In this document: one piece after another, positions 39,265 through 48,220 of the stretch | How the letters are laid out: each line of letters starts with the position of its first letter | How positions within the stretch are numbered: position 1 is the first letter of the stretch | Origin: a virus | Length of the DNA stretch: 64,000 bases | Strand: one strand, 5' to 3' | Virus record (IMG/VR): IMGVR_UViG_3300031787_009175 | Location: 30,784-94,783 of that record | Notes under the pieces: generated by a model | Databases searched by the model: none | The model's input: only the letters and a program-made list of their open reading frames with translations | What the model was told of the DNA's origin: nothing | Position numbers and translations under genes: made by a program

Positions 39265-40013
39265 ATTTAATTTACTACACAATAGGTAACAATATTAACT
39301 ATATTAATATTCTCAATCTTAATATACTAACATTAGAGAAATATTACAATTATAATTTTGAATTATTATTCATTATTGATGAGAGAATTGCAAATGAATT
39401 TGAAACTAACTTAATTACTAAGTTACCATATAAAGTTTTAATATCGACAACAAATTCGATGCGAGACTCTTCTTTAAACAAATTGAAAATATTTAAGTTT
39501 GATGAAATTAAAAATTATAACAAAATAATATATTGCGACTGTGACATATTGTGGTGTGGTGACCCTAACAATATTTTTTCTTTAGTTAACTCTAATAAAA
39601 TTTTGGTCTCAAACGAAAATCACCATGATTTAATTATGACTCATGAATATTGGAGCGGTAATCTATTACATGAAAGTGAGATTTTAGAAATTAAAAAAAT
39701 GGGGCTCAAAGGGTTCAATGGAGGATTTTTCGCTTTTTCATTTGAGTTAATCTCAGTTATTAAAAATATTTTTGAGTTCTGTGTTGAGAATATTGATAGT
39801 ATGAATGAGTGTTTAGAACAACCTTTTATAAACGTATATTTGTTTAGAAATAATTTATTTGATTTAAGTTTAAATAAATTGATTACCCATAATGGTTATA
39901 ATATTGATAAAATAAATGAAGAAACAATTGTCCATTTTGCAGGAGGACCTGGAAATTATTCGTATAAAATGAATAAGATGGTTGATTTCTATGAAAAAAA
40001 TATAAAAAAATGA
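39261..40013 (+). CDS. Glycosyltransferase family 8-like protein
   Basis: A 250-residue GT-A enzyme with the GT8 arrangement: NLIYYTIGNNINYINIL at the start, KIIYCDCDILWCGDP near residue 95 giving the DxD metal site, GFNGGFFAFS, and a final HFAGGPGNY corresponding to the late H-x-x-G loop. The typical GT8 member is 250-300 residues. It overlaps the neighbours by 4 nt on each side. Confidence 0.8.
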   Translation: MNLIYYTIGNNINYINILNLNILTLEKYYNYNFELLFIIDERIANEFETNLITKLPYKVLISTTNSMRDSSLNKLKIFKFDEIKNYNKIIYCDCDILWCGDPNNIFSLVNSNKILVSNENHHDLIMTHEYWSGNLLHESEILEIKKMGLKGFNGGFFAFSFELISVIKNIFEFCVENIDSMNECLEQPFINVYLFRNNLFDLSLNKLITHNGYNIDKINEETIVHFAGGPGNYSYKMNKMVDFYEKNIKK

Positions 40014-40552
40014 TTAGGTTTGAAACAAGAGACGATTTAATAGGGACCCTACCAAAAGGGATGATAGTATCTGAAATAGGCGTCTTCAAAGGAGAATTCT
40101 CAGAAAAATTGCTAACAAAGATTAACCCTAAAGAACTACATTTGATTGATATATTTGAGGGTATGGTTCCATCAGGAGATAAAGATGGTAATAATATGGT
40201 TTACGCTGATTTAGGAAATGAGTTTAAATTATTATCTGAAAAATACGATAAAAACCCTATAGTTAAGTTACATAAAGGATTTAGTTACAATGTTCTGATA
40301 AATTTTGAAGACGATTATTTTGATATGATTTACATAGATGGTGACCATTCTTATGAAGGTGTTGCCAAAGATTTGGAATTATCTCGAAATAAAATTAAGA
40401 ATGTCGGATATATTTGCGGGCACGATTACACCATAGATAAATTTCCAGGAGTTGTTAGAGCGGTAAATGAATTTGTGGATAAATACGGGTTAGAAATTCA
40501 ATCAATAACTGAAGATGGATGCCCGTCATTTTGTATACAAAATAAAAAATAA
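40010..40552 (+). CDS. SAM-dependent methyltransferase
   Basis: A 180-residue class I methyltransferase. IVSEIGVFKGEFSEKL near residue 20 is the SAM loop, LHLIDIFEGM the acidic strand, and MIYIDGDHSYEGVAKDLE the metal-binding region of the Methyltransf_24 group. VGYICGHDY follows. It overlaps the GT8 gene by 4 nt. The acceptor is likely a sugar by context. Confidence 0.82.
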   Translation: MIRFETRDDLIGTLPKGMIVSEIGVFKGEFSEKLLTKINPKELHLIDIFEGMVPSGDKDGNNMVYADLGNEFKLLSEKYDKNPIVKLHKGFSYNVLINFEDDYFDMIYIDGDHSYEGVAKDLELSRNKIKNVGYICGHDYTIDKFPGVVRAVNEFVDKYGLEIQSITEDGCPSFCIQNKK

Positions 40553-40569
40553 TCATTAATTTAAAACAA

Positions 40570-41208
40570 ATGACTTTAGGTATCGCAATACCAACCTATG
40601 ATGGACATATGTATAATTTGGAGAATTTACTTTATCAAATATCTAACTCAACGGTAATACCACAACAAGTAAGTGTTAGTATCTCATCTTTAGATTATGA
40701 ATTCGAACCAAAAAAATACCCTTTCGAACTTATTTGTTCAACAACATCCGAGTTCAAAAATGTATCTCAGAACTGTAATATATCGGCTTCAAAATTGTCC
40801 ACTGATATAATATCTTTTTTCGGTGGTGACGATGTTCCACACATTAAAAGAAATGAATATTTAGTTCAATCTTTTGAAAGTGGGTGTGATGCGGTTGTTC
40901 ATAATTACATAATAAATCCTAACAAAAAATTGACGGAATTTAATAGTGATATTGAGCAATTAGATTTTTATCTAGACTATGTCGATACTTCACATAACGA
41001 AAATTATCACCCACACAGTAGTAAAGAAATTAATATTTGTTACGCCGGCGGACCTATATCTGTGAAAAATGAAATTTATCAGAAATATAAATACAATGAA
41101 GATAACTCAATATTCAAAAGAGAAGATGCGTTTTATAATAGTAATTTAATTAAAAATGGTATAAAAATATCTTATATACGAAATCCTCTAATGATTTATA
41201 TACATTAA
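40570..41208 (+). CDS. GT2-like glycosyltransferase
   Basis: A 212-residue GT-A protein: LGIAIPTYDGHMYNLENLL at the start, ASKLSTDIISFFGGDDV giving the DD metal site near residue 92, and GGPISVKNEIYQKYKY then KREDAFY on the acceptor side. It is shorter than most GT2 enzymes but has the whole catalytic core. It lies between a methyltransferase and an epimerase. Confidence 0.7.
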   Translation: MTLGIAIPTYDGHMYNLENLLYQISNSTVIPQQVSVSISSLDYEFEPKKYPFELICSTTSEFKNVSQNCNISASKLSTDIISFFGGDDVPHIKRNEYLVQSFESGCDAVVHNYIINPNKKLTEFNSDIEQLDFYLDYVDTSHNENYHPHSSKEINICYAGGPISVKNEIYQKYKYNEDNSIFKREDAFYNSNLIKNGIKISYIRNPLMIYIH

Positions 41209-41223
41209 AAAATAAATTAAAAA

Positions 41224-42162
41224 TTGAATAGAATATTAATAACTGGTGGTGCCGGCTTTATAGGGCGCAAATTCGTTGATTACATTTTAAAAACAACGAA
41301 GGCGTATATTATAATTGTTGACAATCTTTATAATAGCACAATTGATAGAATACCTAATAATGAAAGAGTAAATTTCATAAATTGCTCCGTATTAGATGTT
41401 GATAAATATTCTAAATACCTGCAAGAATGTGATTACATATTTCATATGGCTTGCGTTCAAATTTCTAAGTCAAGTTTTGTCCCTCAAATTGATTTGGACA
41501 CTAACGCCACATCAACTCTGAAAATTTTGGAGTATCTTAAAGACAACAAAACAAATTTGAAAAGATTCGTGTACACCTCATCGTGTTCCATATATGGACA
41601 ATCAAAAGAATCACCAATAACTGAAAATACTCCACCTAATATTTCAAGTATATATGCTGCAACAAAGTATCTAGGTGAAAACTATACAAATTTATATCAC
41701 AAACTTTTCGGTATTCCCGTATCAATAATAAGGTATTCAAATGTATACGGCACTGGGCAAATACCTGATGGTAAAATTTGTGGTGTAATAGGTAAATTTA
41801 TATATGAATCAATAAATAAAGAACCTATTACTATTTTTGGAGATGGAGAACACAAAAGAGATTATTCATTCATTGATGATGTATTACTGGCGACATATTT
41901 GGTATCTAAGTCCGAAAATACTTTAGGAGAAACTTATAACGTATCTACCAATACCAATCATTCTGTCAATGATATAGTGAGTATAATTGAATCTAATATT
42001 GGTGAGGTAAAAAAAAGTTATAGAGAACCTAGAATCATAGATAACATCGTTAGTAGATTAATTTCTTATGACAAATTGAAAAGAGACACTGGTTGGACAC
42101 CAAACCACTCAATCCACTCCGGAATAGAAAAAACAATTAACAATTTAAAGTTACAAAAGTGA
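41224..42162 (+). CDS. NAD-dependent sugar-nucleotide epimerase
   Basis: A 312-residue extended short-chain dehydrogenase, probably a UDP-sugar 4-epimerase or related enzyme. The NAD loop is ITGGAGFIGRKF, the catalytic residues lie in YTSSCSIYG and YAATKYLGENY (YxxxK), and HKRDYSFIDDV is the typical substrate-domain stretch. The reading starts at TTG (41224). Its last 4 nt overlap the GTG of the methyltransferase at 42159. It supplies a donor sugar for the island; which one is not clear. Confidence 0.87.
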   Translation: MNRILITGGAGFIGRKFVDYILKTTKAYIIIVDNLYNSTIDRIPNNERVNFINCSVLDVDKYSKYLQECDYIFHMACVQISKSSFVPQIDLDTNATSTLKILEYLKDNKTNLKRFVYTSSCSIYGQSKESPITENTPPNISSIYAATKYLGENYTNLYHKLFGIPVSIIRYSNVYGTGQIPDGKICGVIGKFIYESINKEPITIFGDGEHKRDYSFIDDVLLATYLVSKSENTLGETYNVSTNTNHSVNDIVSIIESNIGEVKKSYREPRIIDNIVSRLISYDKLKRDTGWTPNHSIHSGIEKTINNLKLQK

Positions 42163-42797
42163 ATCAAAAAATTTTTATAGATATAGTGAAACCTTTTACA
42201 ATGACCTCAATAGAAAGAATTGTTGAGTTATTCAATTCTTTAGAGTATATTAGATTAAATAAAATAGACGGTGATTTTGTTGAATGTGGTGTTTGGAGAG
42301 GAGGTAACATTTTAGGAATCATGGAGTATTTACATTTTTATAATATGACAGATAGACACGTTTGGATTTACGACACATTCCAAGGAATGACACAACCCGA
42401 AGAAATTGATGTGGATTTAAACGATAATAAGGCGTCGACAATACTACAAGAAGTGATTTGTTATTCATCAATTGACGAGGTCAAGAAAAATTTGTCAATT
42501 TCTAGTTTTCCTAATGAGAAAATAAAATATGTGGTTGGAGACGTGTGTGAAACATTGGATGTTAATACAAATATACCAAATAAGATTAGTCTCCTTAGAT
42601 TAGACACTGATTGGTATAAATCAACAAAAAAAGAATTAACCGTTCTGTATCCTAAATTGATTACTCATGGTATTTTAATTGTAGACGACTATGGTCATTG
42701 GAGGGGTTCAAAAACTGCAGTTGATGAATTTTTTTTGAATCAAAATATAAATATTACAGAAATTGATTACACGGGTATTAAAATTGTAAAACCATAA
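42159..42797 (+). CDS. TylF/MycF-like O-methyltransferase
   Basis: A 212-residue sugar O-methyltransferase with a GTG start. DFVECGVWRGGNILGIM near residue 40 is the SAM loop, WIYDTFQGM the next strand, LLRLDTDWYKSTKKEL the metal/substrate region and ILIVDDYGHWRG the late Asp pair. The order matches the enzyme at 12749 in the other island. It overlaps the epimerase by 4 nt and lies just before the GDP-fucose genes. Confidence 0.87.
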   Translation: MNQKIFIDIVKPFTMTSIERIVELFNSLEYIRLNKIDGDFVECGVWRGGNILGIMEYLHFYNMTDRHVWIYDTFQGMTQPEEIDVDLNDNKASTILQEVICYSSIDEVKKNLSISSFPNEKIKYVVGDVCETLDVNTNIPNKISLLRLDTDWYKSTKKELTVLYPKLITHGILIVDDYGHWRGSKTAVDEFFLNQNINITEIDYTGIKIVKP

Positions 42798-42815
42798 ATA
42801 AAATATAATCTCATA

Positions 42816-43787
42816 ATGAAAAAAACTCTAATTACCGGCATCAACGGCCAAGACGGTTCATATTTGGCCGAATTTTTACTATCCAAAAATTACGAAGTTC
42901 ACGGAACACTAAAAAGGAATTCAGTCTCCGAAAATCAAACATCAAGATTAGAAGGTATATACGATAAAATCACTTTACATTATGCGGACCTATCAGACCT
43001 ATCTTCTTTAGTATCTGTAATACAAAAAGTGATGCCTAACGAAATATATAATTTAGCCGCACAATCTCACGTTAGAATTTCATTTGACCAACCAATATAC
43101 ACCGCAAATGTTACCGGAATAGGAACATTAAATTTATTAGAGGCGGTTAAATTAATTAAACCCGACACTAAAGTCTACCAAGCATCTTCATCAGAAATGT
43201 TTGGTAATTCAATAGATAGGGATGGATTACAAAGAGAAACAACCCAAATGAATCCAGTATCACCATACGGATGTGCTAAAGTTTTTTCATACCACATATG
43301 TAGAAACTACAGAAATTCATATGGTATGAAGATTTGGAACGGGATATTATTTAATCACGAATCCCCAAGAAGAGGAACCAATTTTGTAACTAATAAAGTT
43401 GTAAAAGAAGCGGTAAAAATTAAATTTGGTCTATCTAATGAATTAAAATTAGGAAATTTAGACGCAACTAGAGACTGGGGTCATGCAAAAGATTATGTCG
43501 AAGCAATGTGGTTAATGTTACAAGATGACACCCCTGATGATTATGTATGTGCGACAGGAATTTCTCACTCTGTAAGAGAATTATGTGACTATACTTTTTC
43601 TAAATTAGGGTTAGATTATAAGAAATATGTTAAACAAGACCAAAAACATTTCAGACCTGAAGAATTGAGTGATTTAAAAGGTGATTCATCGAAATTGAGA
43701 AATAAATTGGGGTGGAGCCCAAAATATACTTTTGAAGTAATGATTGATGAAATGATAGAATATTGGTTAAATTACTATGGGAAATAA
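42816..43787 (+). CDS. gmd: GDP-mannose 4,6-dehydratase
   Basis: Converts GDP-D-mannose to GDP-4-keto-6-deoxy-D-mannose, the first step to GDP-L-fucose and related deoxysugars. The NADP loop is ITGINGQDGSYLAEFL. NLAAQSHV, QASSSEMFG with the catalytic Ser/Thr region and Glu, and YGCAKVFSYHI (YxxxK) follow. LFNHESPRRGTNFVT is highly characteristic of Gmd. Length (323) is near the usual 340-370. Its last 11 nt overlap fcl, so the two are co-expressed. Confidence 0.95.
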   Translation: MKKTLITGINGQDGSYLAEFLLSKNYEVHGTLKRNSVSENQTSRLEGIYDKITLHYADLSDLSSLVSVIQKVMPNEIYNLAAQSHVRISFDQPIYTANVTGIGTLNLLEAVKLIKPDTKVYQASSSEMFGNSIDRDGLQRETTQMNPVSPYGCAKVFSYHICRNYRNSYGMKIWNGILFNHESPRRGTNFVTNKVVKEAVKIKFGLSNELKLGNLDATRDWGHAKDYVEAMWLMLQDDTPDDYVCATGISHSVRELCDYTFSKLGLDYKKYVKQDQKHFRPEELSDLKGDSSKLRNKLGWSPKYTFEVMIDEMIEYWLNYYGK

Positions 43788-44691
43788 AACATTAGTAACA
43801 GGTGGGTACGGTTTAGTCGGTTCCGAATTTAATAGTTTAAATTATATACCACTATCGTCAAGTGAGGCAGACCTACGAGTTAGGTCTGAAGTCGATAATG
43901 TTTTAGAAAAAATTAATTTTGATAGTATTATACATTGTGCGGGAAAAGTAGGTGGAGTAGGTGGTAACATGTCATATAAAGGTGATTTTTTCTATGATAA
44001 TATAATGATTAATACAAATGTTATAGAGTCGGCAAGGACTCATGACATTAAAAATTTAGTGGCCTTTTTATCAACTTGCATTTTTCCTGACAAAGTGGAG
44101 TATCCCCTAACAGAAAAAAAAATTCATTTAGGACCCCCACATTTTTCTAACGATGCGTACGCATATGCAAAAAGAATGGCTGACATCCAAATAAGAGCGT
44201 ATAGAGAACAATACGGACTAAATTACAAATCAGTAATACCGACAAACATTTACGGACCTAACGATAATTATAATATCGAAAATGGTCATGTCATACCATC
44301 ATTAATCCATAAGTGTTACTTAGCCAGAGAAAATAAAACACCATTTACTATATGGGGAACAGGAAAACCCTTAAGAGAATTTATTTTCAGTAAAGATGTT
44401 GCAAAATTAACGGAATGGGTTTTGGAAAATTATGACGAACCAGAACCAATTATATTATCAACTTCAGAAGAAATCTCAATTAAAAATGTTGTTGATATAA
44501 TTGTTGAGTTAATGAACTTTAAAGGAAATATTATTTGGGATGAGTCAAAACCTGATGGTCAATTCAGAAAACCGAGTGATAACAGTAAAATAAAAAGTTA
44601 TCTACCTGACTTTGAATTCACCAATTTATATGATGGGTTAAAACAAACAATTGAATATTTTGAAAAAAATTATAGTATTATAAGAAAATGA
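43777..44691 (+). CDS. fcl: GDP-L-fucose synthase
   Basis: Epimerises and reduces the Gmd product to GDP-L-fucose. The NADP loop is VTGGYGLVGSEF, the catalytic strand is FLSTCIFPDK, and AYAYAKRMADIQIRAY carries YxxxK. The family marker GKVGGVGGNMSYKGDF and the substrate-domain PLREFIFSKDVAKL are both present. Length (304) fits the family (about 310-320). Together with gmd it gives the phage its own GDP-fucose supply, provided the host makes GDP-mannose. Confidence 0.95.
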   Translation: MGNKTLVTGGYGLVGSEFNSLNYIPLSSSEADLRVRSEVDNVLEKINFDSIIHCAGKVGGVGGNMSYKGDFFYDNIMINTNVIESARTHDIKNLVAFLSTCIFPDKVEYPLTEKKIHLGPPHFSNDAYAYAKRMADIQIRAYREQYGLNYKSVIPTNIYGPNDNYNIENGHVIPSLIHKCYLARENKTPFTIWGTGKPLREFIFSKDVAKLTEWVLENYDEPEPIILSTSEEISIKNVVDIIVELMNFKGNIIWDESKPDGQFRKPSDNSKIKSYLPDFEFTNLYDGLKQTIEYFEKNYSIIRK

Positions 44692-44692
44692 A

Positions 44693-45421
44693 ATGACACA
44701 AAGAAAAAAACAAAATACTCCGAAACCTGAACCTGTTGAAAGGAAAATGTCAAAAAAGGATTATATTAATTCTTTGGTGACAAAGAAAATCAGAAATAAA
44801 TTTCTTACCGAAAGTCAAAAAACTTATTATGACTTATTAACAAATAATCAAATAGTTTTATGTTCAGGTCCCGCAGGTGTCGGTAAAAGTTACATCTCCA
44901 TGAAAGCGGCGGTTGATTTACTTTTGGACCCTACCAATTCATATGAAAAATTAGTTATTGTTAGGCCAGCGGTTGAGGCGGAAGAAAAGTTGGGTTCATT
45001 ACCAGGAAACGTAGAAGAGAAATTGGACCCCTACATTTTCCCTTCTTATTATCTACTAAATAAAATTGTTGGTAAAGAGGCAAGAGAAAAACTTAAAGAG
45101 GCGGAAATCATCGAAGTATTTGCTTTGGCATATATGAGAGGTATGAATATCGATAACACAATTTTGATTTTTGAGGAAGCGCAAAACGCAACTCCAAATC
45201 AAATGAAATTATTATTGACAAGGATTGGTTATAACTCTAAATTTTTCATATCAGGGGATTTAGAGCAAACAGACAGATACAAAGATAAACGTCAATCAGG
45301 ATTGTGGGATGCGCTTCAACGATTCAAAAGTATTGACGATGTTGGAGTGTTTGAATTTTCAGATAAAGATGTTGTTAGAAATCCATTAATTAGTAAATTA
45401 CTAAAAAGATACGAAGAATGA
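44693..45421 (+). CDS. phoH: PhoH-like P-loop ATPase
   Basis: A 242-residue PhoH family ATPase, common in phages and often linked to RNA metabolism or phosphate stress. Walker A is CSGPAGVGKSYISM, and Walker B is TILIFEEAQNATPNQMK with EEAQN in place of DEAQN. FISGDLEQTDR is the sensor segment. IVRPAVEAEEKLGSLPG is conserved in the family. A 45-residue basic N-terminal extension precedes the domain. It follows fcl by 1 nt and overlaps the next gene by 4 nt. Confidence 0.93.
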   Translation: MTQRKKQNTPKPEPVERKMSKKDYINSLVTKKIRNKFLTESQKTYYDLLTNNQIVLCSGPAGVGKSYISMKAAVDLLLDPTNSYEKLVIVRPAVEAEEKLGSLPGNVEEKLDPYIFPSYYLLNKIVGKEAREKLKEAEIIEVFALAYMRGMNIDNTILIFEEAQNATPNQMKLLLTRIGYNSKFFISGDLEQTDRYKDKRQSGLWDALQRFKSIDDVGVFEFSDKDVVRNPLISKLLKRYEE

Positions 45422-46083
45422 GAATTGGTATTGAATTAAATGGTGTATTAAGAGACACTGTAGAAAAGTTTAAGCAAACATACGAAAGGTATTTGATTGA
45501 CGAGGAATTTGATGAGAAATTGAAGACGTATGAAGCTTTAGATGATAAAGAAGAATATAAAGAAATTTTATCTAAACACGAATTACCTTTCAAATATGAA
45601 ATTTTATCTGAGGTTGATTCAATGGATTTATCAAAACATTTTGCCTTCAAAGATAATGATGAGTTATACAATTTTATGTATCACGAATTTCCAATGCAGA
45701 TTTTTGGTCACGCACCATCAACTGAGATGACATCATTTAACGATTTAAATGATTTATACATCAAACTCCGAGACGAACACGATTTGTTGATTGTTTCAGA
45801 TGAAATTGGTAAATCTAAACCAGCATCACTATTTTTCATTTCAAAATTCGGTTGTTTATTAGAAAAAGTAAAATTTTATTCTAATCAAACAATAAAATCG
45901 ATGTGGGATGAAGTAGACATTTTACTTACGGCAAATCCTGACTTATTATTGAATCACCCACAAAATAAACTTGTGGTTAAATACGAAACAAACTACAATA
46001 AACAAATCCCTTCACCATACGTTATTTCTTCATTAAAAGACTTTGACAATGTGTTGGAAAATATCTTAAAGGAGGTTGCCTAA
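45418..46083 (+). CDS. HAD-like protein with altered nucleophile motif
   Basis: A 221-residue protein. It starts RIGIELNGVLRDT, where an active HAD hydrolase would have DxDGVLRD; the nucleophile Asp is Glu and the second Asp is Asn. LLIVSDEIGKSKPASLFFI later looks like HAD motifs II and III. The middle is acidic and helical. It may be catalytically dead and serve a structural or regulatory role. It overlaps PhoH by 4 nt. Confidence 0.65.
   Translation: MRIGIELNGVLRDTVEKFKQTYERYLIDEEFDEKLKTYEALDDKEEYKEILSKHELPFKYEILSEVDSMDLSKHFAFKDNDELYNFMYHEFPMQIFGHAPSTEMTSFNDLNDLYIKLRDEHDLLIVSDEIGKSKPASLFFISKFGCLLEKVKFYSNQTIKSMWDEVDILLTANPDLLLNHPQNKLVVKYETNYNKQIPSPYVISSLKDFDNVLENILKEVA
46070..46075 (+). promoter_or_regulatory. 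Shine-Dalgarno-like site
   Basis: AGGAGG lies 7 nt before the ATG at 46083 and inside the end of the previous gene. Such sites are nearly absent elsewhere in the window, so this one may be chance or a locally stronger start. Confidence 0.35.
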
Positions 46084-46346
46084 TGTTTAAAATTTTTAAT
46101 GACAATTATTACATCGATGTTGATGAAATCGAAAAATACATTAACATTCCATCAATATCAGGAGGAAGTGAAGTTCACATAAATGTTGTGAAGTATGAGG
46201 TCGTAAAAATGATGATGGAGGTTTTAATGACCGAGGATGAGGAAATGGACGAATCTCTCGGACTGAAAGGTGGAAACGGCACCACAATACCATTCAAACT
46301 AGCATTTAATTCCTTATTGAATAAAAAACTAATAAACAAATACTAA
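46083..46346 (+). CDS. Unknown small protein
   Basis: An 87-residue acidic protein with a Met-rich middle (MMMEVLMTEDEEMDESLGL) and no recognised domain. The start overlaps the previous stop as TAATG. It links the HAD-like gene and a glycosyltransferase in one co-directional run. Confidence 0.6.
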   Translation: MFKIFNDNYYIDVDEIEKYINIPSISGGSEVHINVVKYEVVKMMMEVLMTEDEEMDESLGLKGGNGTTIPFKLAFNSLLNKKLINKY

Positions 46347-46347
46347 T

Positions 46348-47424
46348 ATGAATCCTGAATTAATTCAAAAATTAGAAAAATCTATCTCAAACTTAAAAGA
46401 TAAAAGTTCGAGAATTTATTTTATGGTTCAAGATACAAAAGGTAACGCTAAAGGTTCCGTATCTTACATCTACAAAATGGCCCTTACATTAAAAAGGGCG
46501 GGTTATAACTCCATTATCCTTCACGAAAAACCTGACTATATGGGAGTAACTTCTTGGTTAGGTGAAGAATATATGACTGAATTACCTCATAAATCAATCG
46601 AAGGACAGAACTTAGATGTTGCTCCTGATGATTTCATAATTGTTCCAGAGTTATATGGTTTTGTTATGCCACAACTCAATAATCTACCTTGTTCAAAGAT
46701 AGTATTATGTCAATCGTATGACTATATGTTTGAAACATTACAACCTGGTCAAACTTGGGCTCAGTTTGGATTTAACAAATGTATAACAACTTCTGAGTTA
46801 CAAAAAGAATACATATCAAATGTTATGAAAAATGTTACTTTTGATATTGTAGAACCATTGATTTCAGAGGTATTCAAAAAACAAATTTTACCACCAAAAC
46901 CAATTATTGCGGTTCACACAAGAGACCAAAGAGAAACTTTAAACTTAATCAAAACCTTTTACATTAAATTCCCTCAGTATCGTTGGGTAACTTTCAGAGA
47001 TATGAGAGGATTATCTGAAAGTGAATTTGCCAAAGGTTTTAATGACGTGTTTTTGTCAGTTTGGATTGACGATATTAGTGGCTTCGGGACCTTCCCAATA
47101 GAATCTATGAAATCAGGTGTTCCTGTAATAGGTAAAATTCCAAATTTATTTCCGCAGTGGATGAATGAAGATAACGGAATTTGGATTCAGAATCAGAACC
47201 AAATTGTAGATTTTGTTGCTGATTTCATTCAAAATTGGTTGGAGGATAATATCAATACTACAATTTATGAAGGAATTGAGAAAACCGCTAACGAATACTC
47301 ATCCAAAGAAAAATATGAAAATAAAGTTGTAAGATTATTTGATTCTTATTTTTCTACTAGAATGATATCATTTATGGAACAATTAAATAAACTTGAAACA
47401 CCAGTAACAGAAGATGGAAAATAA
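46348..47424 (+). CDS. GT-B glycosyltransferase (GT4-like)
   Basis: A 358-residue enzyme. The N-terminal domain has GSVSYIYKMALTLKRAGYNS, the usual first helix of GT4 enzymes. The C-terminal domain has VSVWIDDI-like residues, then GFGTFPIESMKSGVPVIG, the canonical donor-binding E-x-M-x-x-G-x-P motif. PNLFPQWMNEDNGIW follows. Its last 11 nt overlap the next transferase. Confidence 0.83.
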   Translation: MNPELIQKLEKSISNLKDKSSRIYFMVQDTKGNAKGSVSYIYKMALTLKRAGYNSIILHEKPDYMGVTSWLGEEYMTELPHKSIEGQNLDVAPDDFIIVPELYGFVMPQLNNLPCSKIVLCQSYDYMFETLQPGQTWAQFGFNKCITTSELQKEYISNVMKNVTFDIVEPLISEVFKKQILPPKPIIAVHTRDQRETLNLIKTFYIKFPQYRWVTFRDMRGLSESEFAKGFNDVFLSVWIDDISGFGTFPIESMKSGVPVIGKIPNLFPQWMNEDNGIWIQNQNQIVDFVADFIQNWLEDNINTTIYEGIEKTANEYSSKEKYENKVVRLFDSYFSTRMISFMEQLNKLETPVTEDGK

Positions 47425-48220
47425 ATTAGATATTTCAGTAATTTTACCTATCAAAAGTGCAACCGCACGAGATTTTGATGATTTTTTCGATAAAGCAATC
47501 AATTCTATTAAAACACAAAAAGTTGCAATAAATGAATTGGTTATTGTCCATACCGATGAAGAAAAACTAATTGATATATTAAACTCCTACGATTTCGGTG
47601 ATATTAATGTGGTTAAATTAAAGTGGTTGAAAGAACCAAATTATTCGAAACAATTGAATTACGGTGTGGAAAACGCTAATTCAACTTGGGTTTCATTTTT
47701 CGAATTCGATGACGAATACTCATCAATTTGGTTCAAAAATGTTGAGAACTATATCACACATTATAATGATGTCGACGCTTTTTTACCAATTGTAATTGAT
47801 ATCGATAATAAAGGGGTTTTTGCAGGATTTACAAATGAAGCCACTTTTGCTGCTAACTTTACCCCTGAAATTGGTATACTAACGAACGAAACTTTGCAAA
47901 ACTACCAAAATTTTCAAACCTCTGGTATGGTTATCAAAAAAAGTGTTTTTGAGAAATATGGGAAAATGAAATCCACTTTGAAATTAACATTTGTTTATGA
48001 ATTCTTGTTGAGAATGACTTATAATTCAGTAAGAATAATGACAATCCCTAAAATTGGATACAAACATATCAACTTAAGGGAAGGTTCAATTTTTTGGAAT
48101 TATAAAAATGGTCAGGAACCATTGACACAAGAAGAAGTAAAATTTTGGATTGACACTGCGAAAAAAGAGTATTTCTTTTTCGATGATAGAACAATAAAAT
48201 ACGAACCCCAAATGGTTTAA
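47414..48220 (+). CDS. GT2-like glycosyltransferase
   Basis: A 268-residue GT-A enzyme. It has ISVILPIKSATARDFDDFF at the start, YSKQLNYGVENANSTWVSF then FEFDDEY as the acidic metal site near residue 96, and an acceptor part with TSGMVIKKSVFEKYG. It is the last sugar gene before the sigma factor and overlaps it by 1 nt. Unlike most GT2 enzymes the DxD is shifted to DDE. Confidence 0.75.
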   Translation: MENKLDISVILPIKSATARDFDDFFDKAINSIKTQKVAINELVIVHTDEEKLIDILNSYDFGDINVVKLKWLKEPNYSKQLNYGVENANSTWVSFFEFDDEYSSIWFKNVENYITHYNDVDAFLPIVIDIDNKGVFAGFTNEATFAANFTPEIGILTNETLQNYQNFQTSGMVIKKSVFEKYGKMKSTLKLTFVYEFLLRMTYNSVRIMTIPKIGYKHINLREGSIFWNYKNGQEPLTQEEVKFWIDTAKKEYFFFDDRTIKYEPQMV

